A DNA stretch of 64,000 nucleotides, from the NCBI GenBank assembly GCA_027886185.1, contig WOAB01000040.1, positions 8,308,001-8,372,000 of the forward strand, written 5' to 3'. Origin of the DNA: Rheum nobile (Eukaryota; Streptophyta; Magnoliopsida; Caryophyllales; Polygonaceae). Shown piece by piece: positions 1-11,633 of the stretch (its first letter is position 1; each line of letters starts with the position of its first letter). Both the position numbers and the translations under genes were made by a program. The notes under the pieces are model-generated. The model was not told the DNA's origin. It did not search any database and saw only the letters and a program-made list of their open reading frames with translations.

Positions 1-1773
1 AATGAGGCTCAAACTGCACCCAATCTTGCTGGTATAGTATCTAAACCTATTTTTTCAGTAGCAAACTGGGTGATTGATACTGGTGCAAGCACACATATGT
101 GTCATGACATTAAGATTCTTAAGTCAATCCGACCTCTCAGGAATTCTTTCTTTGTTGTTCTGCCTAATGGAGACAAGTTTGAGGTCACTAAGGAAGGAGA
201 TGTTGAGTTGTCTCCTACTCTAGTCTTGACTGGTGTTCTGTTTGTTCTATGCTTCAAGTTTAACTTGATATCAGTGGCTAAACTGACTGAGCATTTGAAT
301 TGTGAAATTGTTTTCACCAACACCAAATGTATGGTGCAGGGCCTTTCCAAGAACAAGCCTCAGGAGCTTGGTAGCTGCAAGAATGGGATCTACTTACTAC
401 ATCATGATCTTGGATCATATTCAGCACCTAAATCTTTACCTGCTTTCACTGCACCTAGTCATGCTTCTCATTCAGATGCCTTTATGTGGCACCTTAGATT
501 TGGACACTTACCATTTACAAACTCAAGACTATGTCATTGTTTTCTACTTCTTCTGTAAATAAGCAAGATGAATTTGATGCTTGTGATATCTGTGCTAAAG
601 CTAGACATCGCAGATTATCTTTTCCTCTTAGCAGAATCTCAACTAAAGAGGTATTTGAGCTAATCCATGTTTGATACATGGGGACCTTATCACACGGCTA
701 CTAGAGAAGGCTACAAATATTTCTTAACAGTGGTAGACGACTTCAGCAGATGCACATGGACTCATCTACTCAGCACCAAAAGCAATGCTTTTGCTTTTAT
801 TCAATATTTTGTGGAAATGATCTGGACTCAATTTGGGAAAAGAGTCAAGGTCCTCAGATCAGATAATGCATTAGAACTGGGAGCAAACCATGTCACTCGT
901 CAATATCTTGAGAGCAAGGGCATTCTACATTAAACCTCATGTGTAGGCACTCCACAACAAAATGGTGTTGTAGAAAGGAAACATCGCCATTTACTTGAAA
1001 CTTCCAGAGCATTGCTATTTCAGTCTGGTGTTCCAATTTCTTTCTGGGGAGATTGTGTTTTAACAGCAACTCACTTGATCAACTGGTTCCCAACTCCCCT
1101 TCTTCATCATGCTTCACCTTATGAGGTGTTATTTGGCCACAAACCTGCTTATGACAGCTTGAGAGCCTTTGGATGTTTGTGCTATGCATCCACTTTGAAG
1201 AATGGCAGAGATAAACTTCAGCCTCGAGCATCCAGGTGTGTTTTCCTTGGCTACCCTTTTGGAAAGAAAGGATACAAGCTTCTAGACTTGGACACCAACA
1301 CTGTTATTATCTCAAGAGATGTTGTTTTCCATGAAAATACTTTTCCCTTCACTGCCACCCCAACCACTCAACCACCATCCTTATTCTCACATACAAATCT
1401 TATTGATTCTGTTTTTCCACTCTCTGATGATCATCTATCATCATCAAACCCAAACTCATCAAACACAATGTCTCGACTACTCCATGAGTTTGGTGTTCTT
1501 GGCATTACCCCGATTGATCTCAAGTGTGACAACCTTGCTGCCATTTACATTGCCAGAAATCCAATTTACCACGAGCGAACCAAACACGTGGATTTAGACT
1601 GCCATTTCCTTCGAGAGAAGCCCCTTGAGGGTCTTATCTCCGTCTCACACGTACCAACGCGCCATCAACTAGCTGATATTCTTACAAAATCTCTCACTGG
1701 TGTTCAACATCGTGACTTTCTTCCCAAATTGGGTGTAGTATCTCCTACTACCCTCCAATTTGAGGGGGGGTGA
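1..1773 (+). pseudogene. Broken copia polyprotein: protease, integrase, RNase H (RT deleted)
   Basis: The frame at 70-558 carries the aspartic protease motif WVIDTGAS followed by a GAG-pre-integrase region. A frame break near 550 and a stop near 673 precede the integrase core (YFLTVVDDFSRCTW, 667-933). A stop at 931-933 interrupts it before the PQQNGVVERKHR segment near 955. The integrase C-terminus (FGCLCYASTLKNGRDK) runs to about 1350. From about 1470 the sequence is already RNase H (CDNLAAIYIARNP, then HVPTRHQLADILTKSL), so roughly the whole reverse transcriptase is lost. The segment from 1012 to 1773 is one open frame across this junction. Expression as a useful protein is unlikely. Confidence 0.85.
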
Positions 1774-1989
1774 TAGAGCTCAACTGATTCTGTTTCTCAG
1801 TTAGTTAGGTGGTTAGTTAAGAGTGCCACGTGTATGTATTAGAGAGGAGAATTTTGTTTTCTGTTATCAGCTTTGTTAAGCTTTGATTGAGGCTATTAAT
1901 AGCTTGTACTTGTCTCTTACATTCTCATTCAATGGAAATCAGTCTTCTCCTCTCATTCATCTGTGTTCCAGATTCAATCTAGGTTAACA
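1771..1989 (+). repeat. Short 3' LTR of the copia derivative
   Basis: It begins TGATAGAGCTC directly after a G-rich tract (1763-1770), as expected for a polypurine tract and LTR start, and ends GGTTAACA. At about 219 bp it is short, as in many small plant copia families. The left LTR is outside the window, so the right end cannot be checked by alignment. Confidence 0.6.
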
Positions 1990-1999
1990 ATATTACTAG

Positions 2000-2119
2000 C
2001 TTGAAGAACACAGAGAGCCCAAAATCGATTGCCTTGAGTGCAAAATTTTCCTTCTTGTTGGCATATAAAAAAAATTCTAGCTTGAGATCACGATGCATCA
2101 CTCAATGCTTGTGACACGT
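2000..2119 (-). pseudogene. CDPK exon 2 relic (kinase catalytic loop)
   Basis: On the minus strand the frame reads HKH-stop-VMHRDLK, then FFLYANKKEN and LKAIDFGLSVFFK. This is the catalytic loop (HRD at 2095-2087) and DFG segment of a plant calcium-dependent protein kinase, which joins after the exon found at 12834-13229. The splice acceptor AG lies just above 2119. A TGA at 2104-2102 replaces the glycine of HKHGVMHRD, and the KPEN motif has become KLEF, losing the catalytic asparagine. Homology ends after VFFK, where the copia LTR begins. The exon is therefore dead for two independent reasons besides the transposon insertions. Confidence 0.85.
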
Positions 2120-2526
2120 CTGCCGAATGCATAATAGAAGTCAGAATCAATAGGAGGTCTAGCCCTTCTTGCTAATTGCTAGTGAAAAGGGCCCCATGAT
2201 AAGCATAGGAACACTGTCATGCACTCATGCCCTCTTCCTTCTTCCAGCAAAGATAACGAAACTAACCAAAGCGCAACGAAGACAAGGAAATAGGATGATA
2301 TATGAACAAACAAGAATGATGATAGGGGGTTAAGTAAAAAATTGCATGGTGGTCCGACTCAGAAATGTTTTAAAAAAGAAGCGATGACCACAACATGATC
2401 AAACTATCTAATAAACAAATCAACATGTCTTGTTTGGGAGGTTAAAAACACTTGAATCTAATAAGCAGGACTACGACATGAAAAACTATACTCTAAAAAA
2501 GGGAATAGTCATCACATATTAGTTAT
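2120..2526 (-). other. Remnant of CDPK intron 1 (distal part)
   Basis: No coding potential was seen. It lies between the exon 2 acceptor and the target-site duplication of the large copia element, so by position it is the 3' part of kinase intron 1. Confidence 0.55.
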
Positions 2527-2531
2527 CACTC

Positions 2532-3404
2532 TGTAGGATCGTACTTGTTAGTTATCGAGGGAAATGAGAGTCCAGTTCCCTAAGCAGCGGAATAAGTAAA
2601 CAATAGCAGATTCAAGACAAGTTCCTTAGAGTGGGAACCTTTGATAACCAACTAGTTATCCAGGATAAAACCCACTACCTCTCTTGCAAGAGGATTTCAA
2701 AGTCTACTTCTTGTATTAATACTTCGGTTACAATCAACTAGAATAGAACACACAGATTTAAGTCTTAGACACACTGAGGACTCTCTATCTAGTTCGACCT
2801 AACCAAGCAACAACAAGCAAGCAAGCAACTTACTCAGTTCTTCTTCAAAGAACTCGACACAACTTCTTCACAGCACTCAAAATTCTTATTCTTTGTGAAT
2901 GCGTAAGTGATGAGAGAGTTTCAATTACTTTATTTATATGATTTAATTACTAGAGGAAGCAAATCTCCTGTAACCGAATCAAACAAATAAAATAATCAAA
3001 AGTAATCGTTAAAGATAACATTTGTTACCAAATATAATCTTTACCGATTTTTACATGTTTTGTTTCCATAAAGATAAACTTTTAAGCTCCTAAAACTTAT
3101 GGAAACAGGATAATATCTCATAGTTCTCTCTCTAACTAAGATCTACCCTAAAACAGCTCGCCGCCGCTCTTCACAGATTAATCCAAGTGATTCCAGCGTC
3201 AGCAAGCTTCAGTTCCTTCCGCCAGTTCCCAAGTCTGGCGTCAGTGTTTCTGTCTTGTGCTTTCCGAATCCAGAGTTCCCTGTTTGTCACACTAATGGAA
3301 ATATTAATAGCAAAGGTGTTTGTCATTATCAAAACTAGGAAAACTGAGGAAGGAAACTATGTAGGGAACTGAAGTTCCAGTTTCCAAAGGTTCACTTCCT
3401 AACA
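2532..3404 (-). repeat. 3' LTR of the Sirevirus-like element
   Basis: It matches 11634-12502 nearly base for base, with a 4-bp length difference in an AAGC-repeat tract. On the minus strand it starts TGTTAGGAAG and ends ATCCTACA. It contains seven AGTTCC/GGAACT hexamers. Confidence 0.93.
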
Positions 3405-3419
3405 ATTTCTCCCTTTTTG
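3405..3419 (-). other. Polypurine tract of the Sirevirus-like element
   Basis: The minus strand reads CAAAAAGGGAGAAAT immediately before the LTR start TGTTAGG. This is the expected plus-strand priming site. Confidence 0.8.
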
Positions 3420-3943
3420 ATGATGACAAACATGTAGAACTGGCATATCGTAATAGGCATGAAAAACATATGAGGAAAAGCAGGACAATGCTAGATGTAA
3501 GACAATGCTAGATGTAGGACAATCATTAGTGAATTGCATATTCCCCCTTAACACCAGATCTAGTTCCTTAGTTCTCCCTTAATGTAACAACTAGGTCAGA
3601 GTTCCTTTTAGCCTATTAGTTCCGGATTGCCACGTTCATTCCCCCTTTGGACATCATCGAAAAGAGTCAGTTAGATGAATAACAAAGAGAACTTAGAGAG
3701 ATAAATAAACTAATGCTGAACTCTAGAGAGATGGCACCGTAATAAAGATTGAAAGCAGATCATAAGCAGCGCAAGGAACACAAACAAGTTCATTAAATAT
3801 ACACAGGACAAGAACTACATAAACATCAGATTGATAAAAATTAAAACACTCATAGACACACAAAAAGGATCATGATATGGAAGGGAAATCCTAAGGGAAC
3901 TACAAGTTCCGTGTCATCTGAGAAGGGAACTGAACACGGTCCC

Positions 3944-5476
3944 TCACTGCTTCTGGCCCTTGGCCCTGTCTTCCATGATCTTCTTGTCGACTAACTTCTC
4001 AATTTCCTTGACGAGAGCAGCAGTAGCCTTCCACAACTCCACCACCATCTCATTGGTGAAGTTGCTACCCTTTTCCACAACGGAGGCCACCTTGTCGAAT
4101 CCGTTAATCAAAGCAGTTTCAATATGCCCTAGACTGGTGAGGAGCACATGAGTGTCAGGAACCAGACGAGGATCAGACTGGCCAGGCAACATCTCCTCTT
4201 GGTCTTCCTCAGCTTCAGACGCTTCATCAACATGCGCCCTTTGCGCAAGGCGCTTCACAGTGGTCATTGTGAGGAGGTGTGAGAAGTGGGTCTCTGGGAT
4301 TTCAGTGGGATAGAGACCAAGGAGGCTAAGCAAATTCTTGATGATGTGAGGGTAGGGGAGAGCATGGGTGGAGTAGGTCTTGCAGAATTGCATGTGGGCC
4401 AAGGTAATTCGAGGGAGATCAATGGGTTCTCCCAAGATAAGTTTCTCCATAAGTACGGCATCGGAGACAGCAATGGTGTCACACTTTTCTTGGCGGGGGA
4501 TGATGTTTTTGATGAGAAAGGTATGGAGGATTTTCTTGTCAAGGCTCAGGTATTTGGTAAGGAGGGCACCTTTGGAGGGGGTGTTCCCATCAAACACTGT
4601 TCGGAGGATAGCAGCCTTGCGCTTGGCTGGCCAGTTCCTTTTCACAAGCACCCCAAAGCCCTTTCCAGATTCTAGGCCAAGCACAGAACCAATCACTGCA
4701 GCAGAGATGGGTATGAGATTACCTCCCCAGGTGAGAAGGGCGTCATGGACAGGCTTGTCGTCTTTGGCAGTGACGAACTGCAGGTTTTGGTAGAAGAGGC
4801 GAACTTGATCCTCATTCACAGCAAAGGGCTTAGGAACCAGAGTGTCCCAGCCCTGGAGTTGGAGCTTAGCGTGGGCGGCGATGATGCTTTCATTGTCAGA
4901 GGAGGCCCAGAATTCCTCACCGACGATGAGGGTCTCCAGAATGTTGCGGGAGGCAAGAGCAACATCCACCTGGGAGGGATCCTGAGAGGAGGGAGTCGGA
5001 GACGAGGCCAGTGTTTTCTTGCCTTTGGCGGTGGAGGAAAGCTTCGCCCTTTTTACCAGAGTTGTCTCCTCAAGATTGAGCGAGGAGATGCCAGCACCGC
5101 CTTTTGCAGCGCGACGCTTGACGCGGCCTGCAACTGATTGTGAATCACCGGGGAGTCGGAGAGAGGGGGTCGGCGTCGGAAGCAGCTCCACATCAATAGG
5201 ATCACCATGCTGAGGGGGGGAGGAGTGATGGGAGTCCTCCTTTGGCGGTGTTGGGGAGGACGGCTTGGACATGGTGTGCTCCGACGAGACCGACTTGCTT
5301 GGATCTTTTGTTGGGGACGACGTCGTCTGAACTGGGTCCGTCACAAGTAGGGGCATAGGAGATAATGCCTTTTGTGGGGTAGCCACCTGAGAGGAGGAGG
5401 GCATAGCTTTTTGTTTTCTGAGGGCCTCAATGTAGGCCATCTCTTCTTTAGTGATCTGGGGAATTTTTGGTTCCAT
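3944..5476 (-). CDS. Extra ORF after pol (Sirevirus env-like/plant transposon protein), 510 aa
   Basis: An uninterrupted 510-codon frame with a true ATG lies between pol and the 3' LTR, where Sireviruses carry their so-called envelope-like gene. The first 150 residues are Ser/Pro/Thr-rich and low complexity. A folded region (about 180-420) contains EEFWASSDNESI, LLTWGGNLIPIS and LILGEPIDLPR, resembling the plant transposon-protein domain seen in retrotransposons. An acidic stretch (EASEAEEDQEE) precedes a probably helical C-terminus. I see no signal peptide or clear membrane segment, so the envelope label is positional only. It stays open although pol is broken in several places. The function is not known to me. 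Confidence 0.8.
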   Translation of the reverse strand: MEPKIPQITKEEMAYIEALRKQKAMPSSSQVATPQKALSPMPLLVTDPVQTTSSPTKDPSKSVSSEHTMSKPSSPTPPKEDSHHSSPPQHGDPIDVELLPTPTPSLRLPGDSQSVAGRVKRRAAKGGAGISSLNLEETTLVKRAKLSSTAKGKKTLASSPTPSSQDPSQVDVALASRNILETLIVGEEFWASSDNESIIAAHAKLQLQGWDTLVPKPFAVNEDQVRLFYQNLQFVTAKDDKPVHDALLTWGGNLIPISAAVIGSVLGLESGKGFGVLVKRNWPAKRKAAILRTVFDGNTPSKGALLTKYLSLDKKILHTFLIKNIIPRQEKCDTIAVSDAVLMEKLILGEPIDLPRITLAHMQFCKTYSTHALPYPHIIKNLLSLLGLYPTEIPETHFSHLLTMTTVKRLAQRAHVDEASEAEEDQEEMLPGQSDPRLVPDTHVLLTSLGHIETALINGFDKVASVVEKGSNFTNEMVVELWKATAALVKEIEKLVDKKIMEDRAKGQKQ

Positions 5477-5600
5477 GGCTGGGGAGGTTTGGTTGGAGAG
5501 AGAGAGAGAGAGGCAATTATCTTTAAGGAGAGCAGAGAGAATTGAGAAATCGGTGCCGCTCTAGGTTTTCCATGGTTGCCTTATATAATCTCCAAGCAAA
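5477..5600 (-). promoter_or_regulatory. Possible own promoter and CT-rich leader of the post-pol ORF
   Basis: On the minus strand GATTATATAAGG (about 5594-5583) lies roughly 110 nt before the ATG, followed by a leader with a TCTCTCTCTCTC pyrimidine tract near 5500. A TATA box plus a CT-rich leader is typical of plant core promoters. It suggests the ORF could be transcribed separately from the genomic RNA. This is inferred from motifs only. Confidence 0.4.
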
Positions 5601-6329
5601 AATCTATCCAAATTGAGCCGTTGCCAAATCTATTCAAATAAGGGAACCGAATACTTCTCAAACGGCCACAAGATATTCTGAACCAGAAGGGAACCCATAA
5701 ATAGCTTCATCATGATTTTCTCAGAACAATCAAGTCGAAATCGGGCTTCAAATCGGATGGAATTTCTGAGAACAAAACGGCTATAAGTGCAATTACTGAT
5801 CTCGGGAAGCGTACGCTGTCAGAGAGCAAAATTCAAAATTTTGGCCATTGAAGCGGCTTGCCCAGTTCCTTTCCTCAAAGAATGACACAGAACTAGGGAG
5901 ATATGGGCACATTTGATGTAGGGAACCAAGCAAACACTCAAGAAAAGTACATACCCATAGAAAAGCAATTAGGAAGGCAATTTGACATTACACAGATAAT
6001 TCCCAGTGTGGACTAAACAAAGAATCATAAGGAATTATGTAATGTAATCAGGCTTAGGGACGGCTTATAGTCAATCATCATTTTGGCTTGCAATGTAGGA
6101 TAGATGTGATCAAATTGACTATTTTAAGGCTAATAAAGAGATATAGACATGCACAAGATATATTATGAAAGAATATGTGATCATGCCATAATTAAGAACA
6201 TGCTTTAGAATCAATATTACAGGACATGCGAGGCCAACACAAGAGCAAATATCATCAATATTGTCAATGAGACCATAAAAGAGATCAAATCTAGTCAAAG
6301 CAAGGGAACTAGTAATGGCAACAGAACTA
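5601..6329 (-). other. Non-coding spacer between RNase H and the post-pol ORF
   Basis: No reading frame or RNA gene was seen. The segment is AT-rich and has a few GGAAC/GTTCC words. It belongs to the internal region of the Sirevirus-like element. Confidence 0.6.
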
Positions 6330-9300
6330 CTAGTTTAGGGAAATCATTCCTAGGAGTAACCTAAAGGATTCATAAGGTTCTCGATTGAGTGCTTTAGTGA
6401 ATATATCGGCAATTTGATCTTCCGTCCTACAATGGTCTAGCAGAATGTTCCCTTTTTCAACATGATCACGCAAGAAATGATGCCTAATATCAATATGCTT
6501 AGTTCGAGTATGATGCACAGGGTTCTTGGATATGTTGATGGCACTAGTATTGTCACATAAGATCTTGAGGGGACCAAAAGACATACCAAAGTCCGCAAGT
6601 TGTTGTTTGAGCCAGAGGAGTTGGGAACAGCAAGCAGCAGCTGCGATGTACTCAGCTTCCATAGTGGAAAGGGCCACTGAGTTTTGTTTCTTTGAGCCCC
6701 AAGAGATCAAGCAGGGGCCAAGGAACTAGGCCATTCCAGAGGTGCTCTTGCGATCAACCAAGAACCCAGCATAGTCTGCATTCGTGTATCCAAGAAGGTT
6801 GAAGTGGCAATATTTGGGATACCAAAGACAGAGATCGTCAGTTCCCTTCAGATGGCGAAATATGCGCTTCACTTCCGTTAAGTGAGATTCCCTTGGATCA
6901 GCTTGAAACCTGGCACATAGGCACACATCAAACACAATATCTGGTCTACTAGCGGTTAGATACATCAAAGAACCTATCATACCACGATAGAGCTTCTCCT
7001 CAACCCTTTGTCCAGTATGATCAGCGGTGAGACGAGTTGTAGGGAGATGGGAGTAGAAATGGGTTTGCTGGAATCCATTTTGAACTTCTTCAAGAGTTCC
7101 TTCAGATACTTCTGTTGATGGATTTGGATCCCATCTGCCTTCTGAGTGACTTGCAATCCCAGGAAGAATGTGAGTTCCCCAATCATACTCATTTCGAACT
7201 CGCTGCTCATTAAATTTTTGAACTTGTCTACAAGAGACGGGTTAGTGGAACCAAAAATAATATCATCTACATATACCTGGACCACTAGAATGTCACCTTT
7301 CACATCCAAGATGAATAGAGTCTTGTCGATCACACCACGGCGATAGCCATTTGCTGTTAGGAACTGGGCAAGGCGATCATACCAAGCACGGGGAGCTTGT
7401 TTTAAGCCATAGAGTGCCTTGTCCAAGAAATACACGTGGTCAGGGTGATCATCATCCTCAAATCCTGGAGGTTGCTTGACGTATACTTCCTCTTGAAGGA
7501 TGTCGTTAAGGAACGCAGTCTTCACATCCATTTGAAAGAGCTTGAAGCCTTTGTGAGACGCATAAGCAATGAGCAATCGAATAGCTTCCAGTCTTGCTAC
7601 AGGGGCAAATGTCTCATCATAGTCAATTCCTTCTTGTTGATTATATCCTTGAGCAACCAATCGAGCTTTATTCCTTAATACTGCACCCGAATCATCCAGT
7701 TTTTTGCGAAAAACTCACCTAGTTCCTATGATGTGTCGATTAGGAGGACGAGGAACTAGTCTCCAGACTTTGTTCCTTTTGAACTGGTGAAGTTCTTCTT
7801 GCATAGCAATGATCCAGTCGGCATCTTTCAGTGCTTCCGTAATGTTCTTGGGTTCTATAAGATACAGAAAGGCATTGAAAGCACAAAAAGTCATATCCTC
7901 AAATTCGTACCTGACCGGGGGCTTGGTTGTCCTTTTGTCTCTATTAGGAACAAGCAAGTCAGTTCCTGGAGGTTCAGCTTCTGTAGGGGTGGTAGCTGAA
8001 GAAGAGGCGACAAGTTGATCATTGTCCGTTCCATGTATGGTCGTATTGACTTGAGCAGTTGGATCAGAGGGAACTGGGACGGAGATCACAGCTTCTGGTT
8101 GAGTAGGAGGAGCTGGAGAGCTTTTTGTGGATGTCGACTCCTTGGGATCAATCAAAGGAGTTGAGATGGGAGAGTCAGCGAAGGAGGGATAGGAATTTGG
8201 CTTAGAGGGTGCTTCATCATCAAAGTCTTCACTTGGTCGTTGAAATGGATCTTCCGAGGGAACTGAGGGATCCTGCACAGACTTTGAAGGCAATTTTTCA
8301 TTGAAAACAACATGAATACTTTCCTCTACCTTTTTTGTCCGTTTGTTGAAGACTTTGTAGGCTTTGCTGTTTGAAGCATATCCGATGAAAATCCCTTCAT
8401 CGCTTCGTGGATCAAACTTCCCCAGATTGTCCTTCCCATTATTGTGAACAAAGCATTTGCATCCAAAGACACGCAGATGAGCAATGTTGGGAACTCGGCC
8501 ACGAAGGAGCTCATATGAAGTCTTCTCAAGAATAGGGCGTAGCATAGCCCGATTTAGGATATATCAAGCTGCATTGACGGCTTCTGCCCAGAAAGATTGA
8601 GAGAGCCCACTTGAGATTAGCATGGTGCGAGCCATATCTTCCAAAGTTCTGTTCTTCCTTTCAACAACCCCATTCTGTTGTGGGGTGTAGGGAGCTGAGA
8701 AATTGTGATCGATTCCATGTTCCCTGCAAAAGGTTAGAAAATCTCCATTTTTGAACTCAGTTCCATGATCGGAACGAATGGCTCGAAGAGATACATTTAA
8801 TGATCTTTCAAGCAAGGGAACTAGCTCACTAAACCTATCAAAGACTTCACTTTTAGATTTTATAAATAATGTCCAAGTGAATCTTGAATAGTCATCAACA
8901 AGTACAAGAATATACTTGTTACCACCAATGCTTTGAACTCGCATAGGACCGCAGAGATCCATGTGAATGAGTTCCAGAGGTTTGGAGGAGCTTACCAGTG
9001 TTTTGGACTTAAAGGAACTGCGGACTTGTTTCCCTTGAACACAGTCAGAGCAGATTTCTGACTTTTCAGCATTTATTTTAGGAAGGCCACGAACCAGTTC
9101 CTTTTGGTACAGCTTGTGAATTAACTTGATGCTTGCGTGACCAAGTCGTTGATGCCAGAGGTTTGTTTGATCGTCAATGGAAGAGAGACACAACTTCTCT
9201 TTGGGGATGAACTGTGTATCAATGATGTAGACGTTATTGAACCTTTTTCCTTTCAGGATCACAGTTCCATGTCTGTCTTCCACAAAACATTCCTTTAAGG

Positions 9301-9589
9301 TAAAGCGAACCTTATTTCCCCCTTGATCACACAGCTGTGACACACTTATTAGATCAAAACCTAAATTTTCAACAAGATTAACGTTACTTACCTTAATGTG
9401 ATCAGTGAGATTCACACTTCCAGTTCCACAAATTGTTCCCTTTCTCTTATCTCCGAAGGAAATGGTTCCTCCTCGGTGTTGCTGAAGTGATGACATTTTC
9501 TTTTTGTTTCCGGTCATATGGCACGAGCATCCACTGTCTATGTACCATTTGTCTTGTTGTCGCACTTCGTCTTGCACAAGGGAACTCAA
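6330..9589 (-). pseudogene. Sirevirus-like pol: protease, integrase, RT, RNase H (interrupted)
   Basis: From 9589 downward: protease (WYIDSGCSCHMTGN), GAG-pre-integrase (LWHQRLGHASIK), and an integrase core with HMDLCGP, IRSDHGTEF and YTPQQNGVVERKNRT. The integrase C-terminus (FGCKCFVHNN) follows. Then RT (ARLEAIRLLIAYASHKGF, LYGLKQAPRAWYDRL, catalytic YVDDIIFGS) and RNase H (STMEAEYIAAAACCSQ, KHIDIRHHFLRDHVEKG). Breaks: TGA in place of the Cys of AACYILN near 8562, TGA replacing the Trp of GTRWVF near 7713, a frameshift near 6980 at the RT/RNase H boundary, and TAG near 6727. Domain order and motifs are complete, so inactivation is recent. Confidence 0.9.
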
Positions 9590-11582
9590 ACTTTTGGAAC
9601 CCAGCTAAGCTTAGCTTTTCTGGGTGAATGAGGTTGAAATCTTGTCTGTGGGTTAGAGGCAGGAACAAAATAATAAGGATCATTCAAATCATCAATGGTA
9701 TGCATCCTTTTCTTGTTATTAGTTTTCTGGTTCCTTTTCCTAGCATTTTCTTCCATTTGTCTTTTCTTGTGAATGCATTCATGAATATAGTGGCCATTCT
9801 TACCACAATGCCAGCAAACACGATTATAGACAACATGACCATACTTACCATGACCAGGTCGGAATGGTCTTTCTTGTTTTCTTTGCTCAAAGTTAACTTT
9901 CATATCTTCAGTTCCCTGAGCTTGGGCAACATACATCTTGTGAGCGTTTTGACCATTGAACCAAGTTTGGTTCTCTTTGGGCTTTTGTTCAAGCACTTTT
10001 ACCTTCTCTTCTATGAACTGGGCTTTATCGCGAGAGTTTTGCAATGCGCCACTGAGAAACTCATTTTTCTCAACCAGTTCCCTTCTTAGTTTCTTACTCT
10101 CAGCAGAGCATGTTTCCACATAATCATTTTTACCAGAATAACCCAGACCATGACGTTGCTTAACAAAAACAGTTTGATTCACAGTTTTCTCATTTATAGA
10201 GTGAGTAAGATGATCAAGTTTGTTCATGATTTCATTTAGCATAGATGAGGTCTTATTTTCAGAGTCTGTAGTAGGAACTGGGGGGTTATCAACATGCATA
10301 AGTTCCTTTTTAACATTTTTGCAAGACTCACACTTTCTTAGAGGATTAGCCAGTAATTTCTCAGTTTCCTCGAGTTTCTTACTCCAGACAGAGTTTTCAG
10401 TAGTTAAGCAAGAAATTTCATCTTCATATTCTTCCAGTTTCTCTTGTAGGGAACTAGTTTCCTTTCCAAGTTTCTTAATTATTTTGACCAGTTGTTTTTT
10501 ATCATATTCAAGAAGAGACTTGGTAAAGTCAGAAGAAGATACCTCAGAGTCGTCTGATTCGGTTGAATCTTCCTTGGCCATTAGGCATCTGCCTTTAGTA
10601 GTTCCATTTGTTTCTAGTTCCTCTTCGGAGTCTTCTGAGTCATCTCTGAAGGTAGCAAAGAGAGCCTTCTTATGCTGAGACTGGTCATTGTCGTTGGTGT
10701 TCTTAGGACAGTTCCTTGCCAGATGTCCTCTTTCCTTGCATTGATAGCATTGATATTCAGAGAGATCCTTTTTCTGGAAGTTTTTCTTGAACTTTCCTTT
10801 GATGAAATGCTTTCTGATATGCTTGGTAACCAAGGCGGTCATCTCATCCTCTTCATCTTCAAGGTCAGAGTTTTCTTCCTCCATTTCCAGCCTAGAAAAT
10901 GCCTTTGAGATTTTTAAGGCAATTCCCTTCTCCATCTTCTTGGCAGAATTTGCTTTGAGTGCCTCCCTTTCATCAACTTCAAGTTTTCCTATGATTTGTG
11001 TTAAAGGAAGTCCTTGAATGCCAGGAGTAGTCTTCAGAACTCTTTTGATGAGGCTGAATTTGGAGTTGAGTCCGTTGATGATGACAAGGGCTTTAGACCA
11101 TTCATCAAGTTCCACATCGGCGTTGGTGAGTTTTGTGACAAGCCTTGTGAAACGTGAGTGATATTGGGATATGTTCTCAGTTTCAAGCATCTCGAAAGTG
11201 TGGTATTCTCCTTATAGAGCGAACTTCCTGCTTTGCTTCAGTTCCTCACTCATTCATGCATCTCCTTTAGAGCAGTCCAGATCCCTTTAGCAGTTGGGAT
11301 TCCTATCACCATGTCCATATCTTCTCTTGTCAACCCATTGAGAATAAGTTGACGAGCTTTAGCATTTTTTTCTTTGATGATGTAGTACTCAGGCTTCCAT
11401 TGGTCTTCAGTTAAGTCCTTAGGAATGACTCCATCACCATTCTCTATCACGCGCCAGCACTGATAGTCCATGGTTTGGATGTAGTTGGTCATGCACTTCT
11501 CCCACCATTCTTCTTCTCCCTTCTTACGCATGTGGGGTTTATTGATGGAGATTCCCAGGCTGAATTCGCTTGAACTAGACAT
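9586..11582 (-). pseudogene. Sirevirus-like gag (UBN2-type), interrupted near its N-terminus
   Basis: The ATG at 11582 opens a 110-codon N-terminal segment (EEEWWEKCMTNYIQ, then IPTAKGIWTALKEMHE), typical of the UBN2/retrotransposon gag family. A stop near 11249 and a frame break separate it from a 534-codon frame at 11190-9586. That frame begins MLETENISQYHSRFTRLV and carries two CCHC zinc knuckles: CYQCKERGHLARNC and, nearer the C-terminus, CWHCGKNGHYIHEC. Between them lies a long charged, coiled-coil-like stretch, as in long Sirevirus Gag proteins. The frame overlaps the start of the protease frame by a few bases. Confidence 0.88.
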
Positions 11583-11620
11583 CTTGAAATCTGTAAACTA
11601 ACACAAATCTAGAGCGTCTG

Positions 11621-11631
11621 CTCTGATACCA
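11621..11631 (-). other. Primer-binding site (initiator Met tRNA type)
   Basis: On the minus strand TGGTATCAGAG begins two bases after the 5' LTR end (11634). It matches the widespread plant primer-binding sequence complementary to the 3' end of initiator methionine tRNA. Confidence 0.9.
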
Positions 11632-11633
11632 AT

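Larger units (their letters stand above)
1..1989 (+). mobile_element. Ty1/copia retrotransposon, 3' part, internally deleted
   Basis: The 3' portion of a Ty1/copia element whose 5' end lies left of the window. In order it shows a protease, a GAG-pre-integrase segment, integrase, then directly the RNase H C-terminus, a purine tract at 1761-1770 and a short 3' LTR. The reverse transcriptase region is absent, so the copy is a deletion derivative and cannot be autonomous. Its right end abuts the calcium-dependent protein kinase exon relic at 2000-2119, so it appears to have landed in or beside that exon. The family is clear; the exact right boundary (1989) rests on a CA end and is less certain. 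Confidence 0.85.

Noticed and set aside
4286..5213. Several + strand open frames opposite the post-pol ORF
   Set aside because: They are antisense shadows of the 510-codon minus-strand frame, with no recognisable domains.
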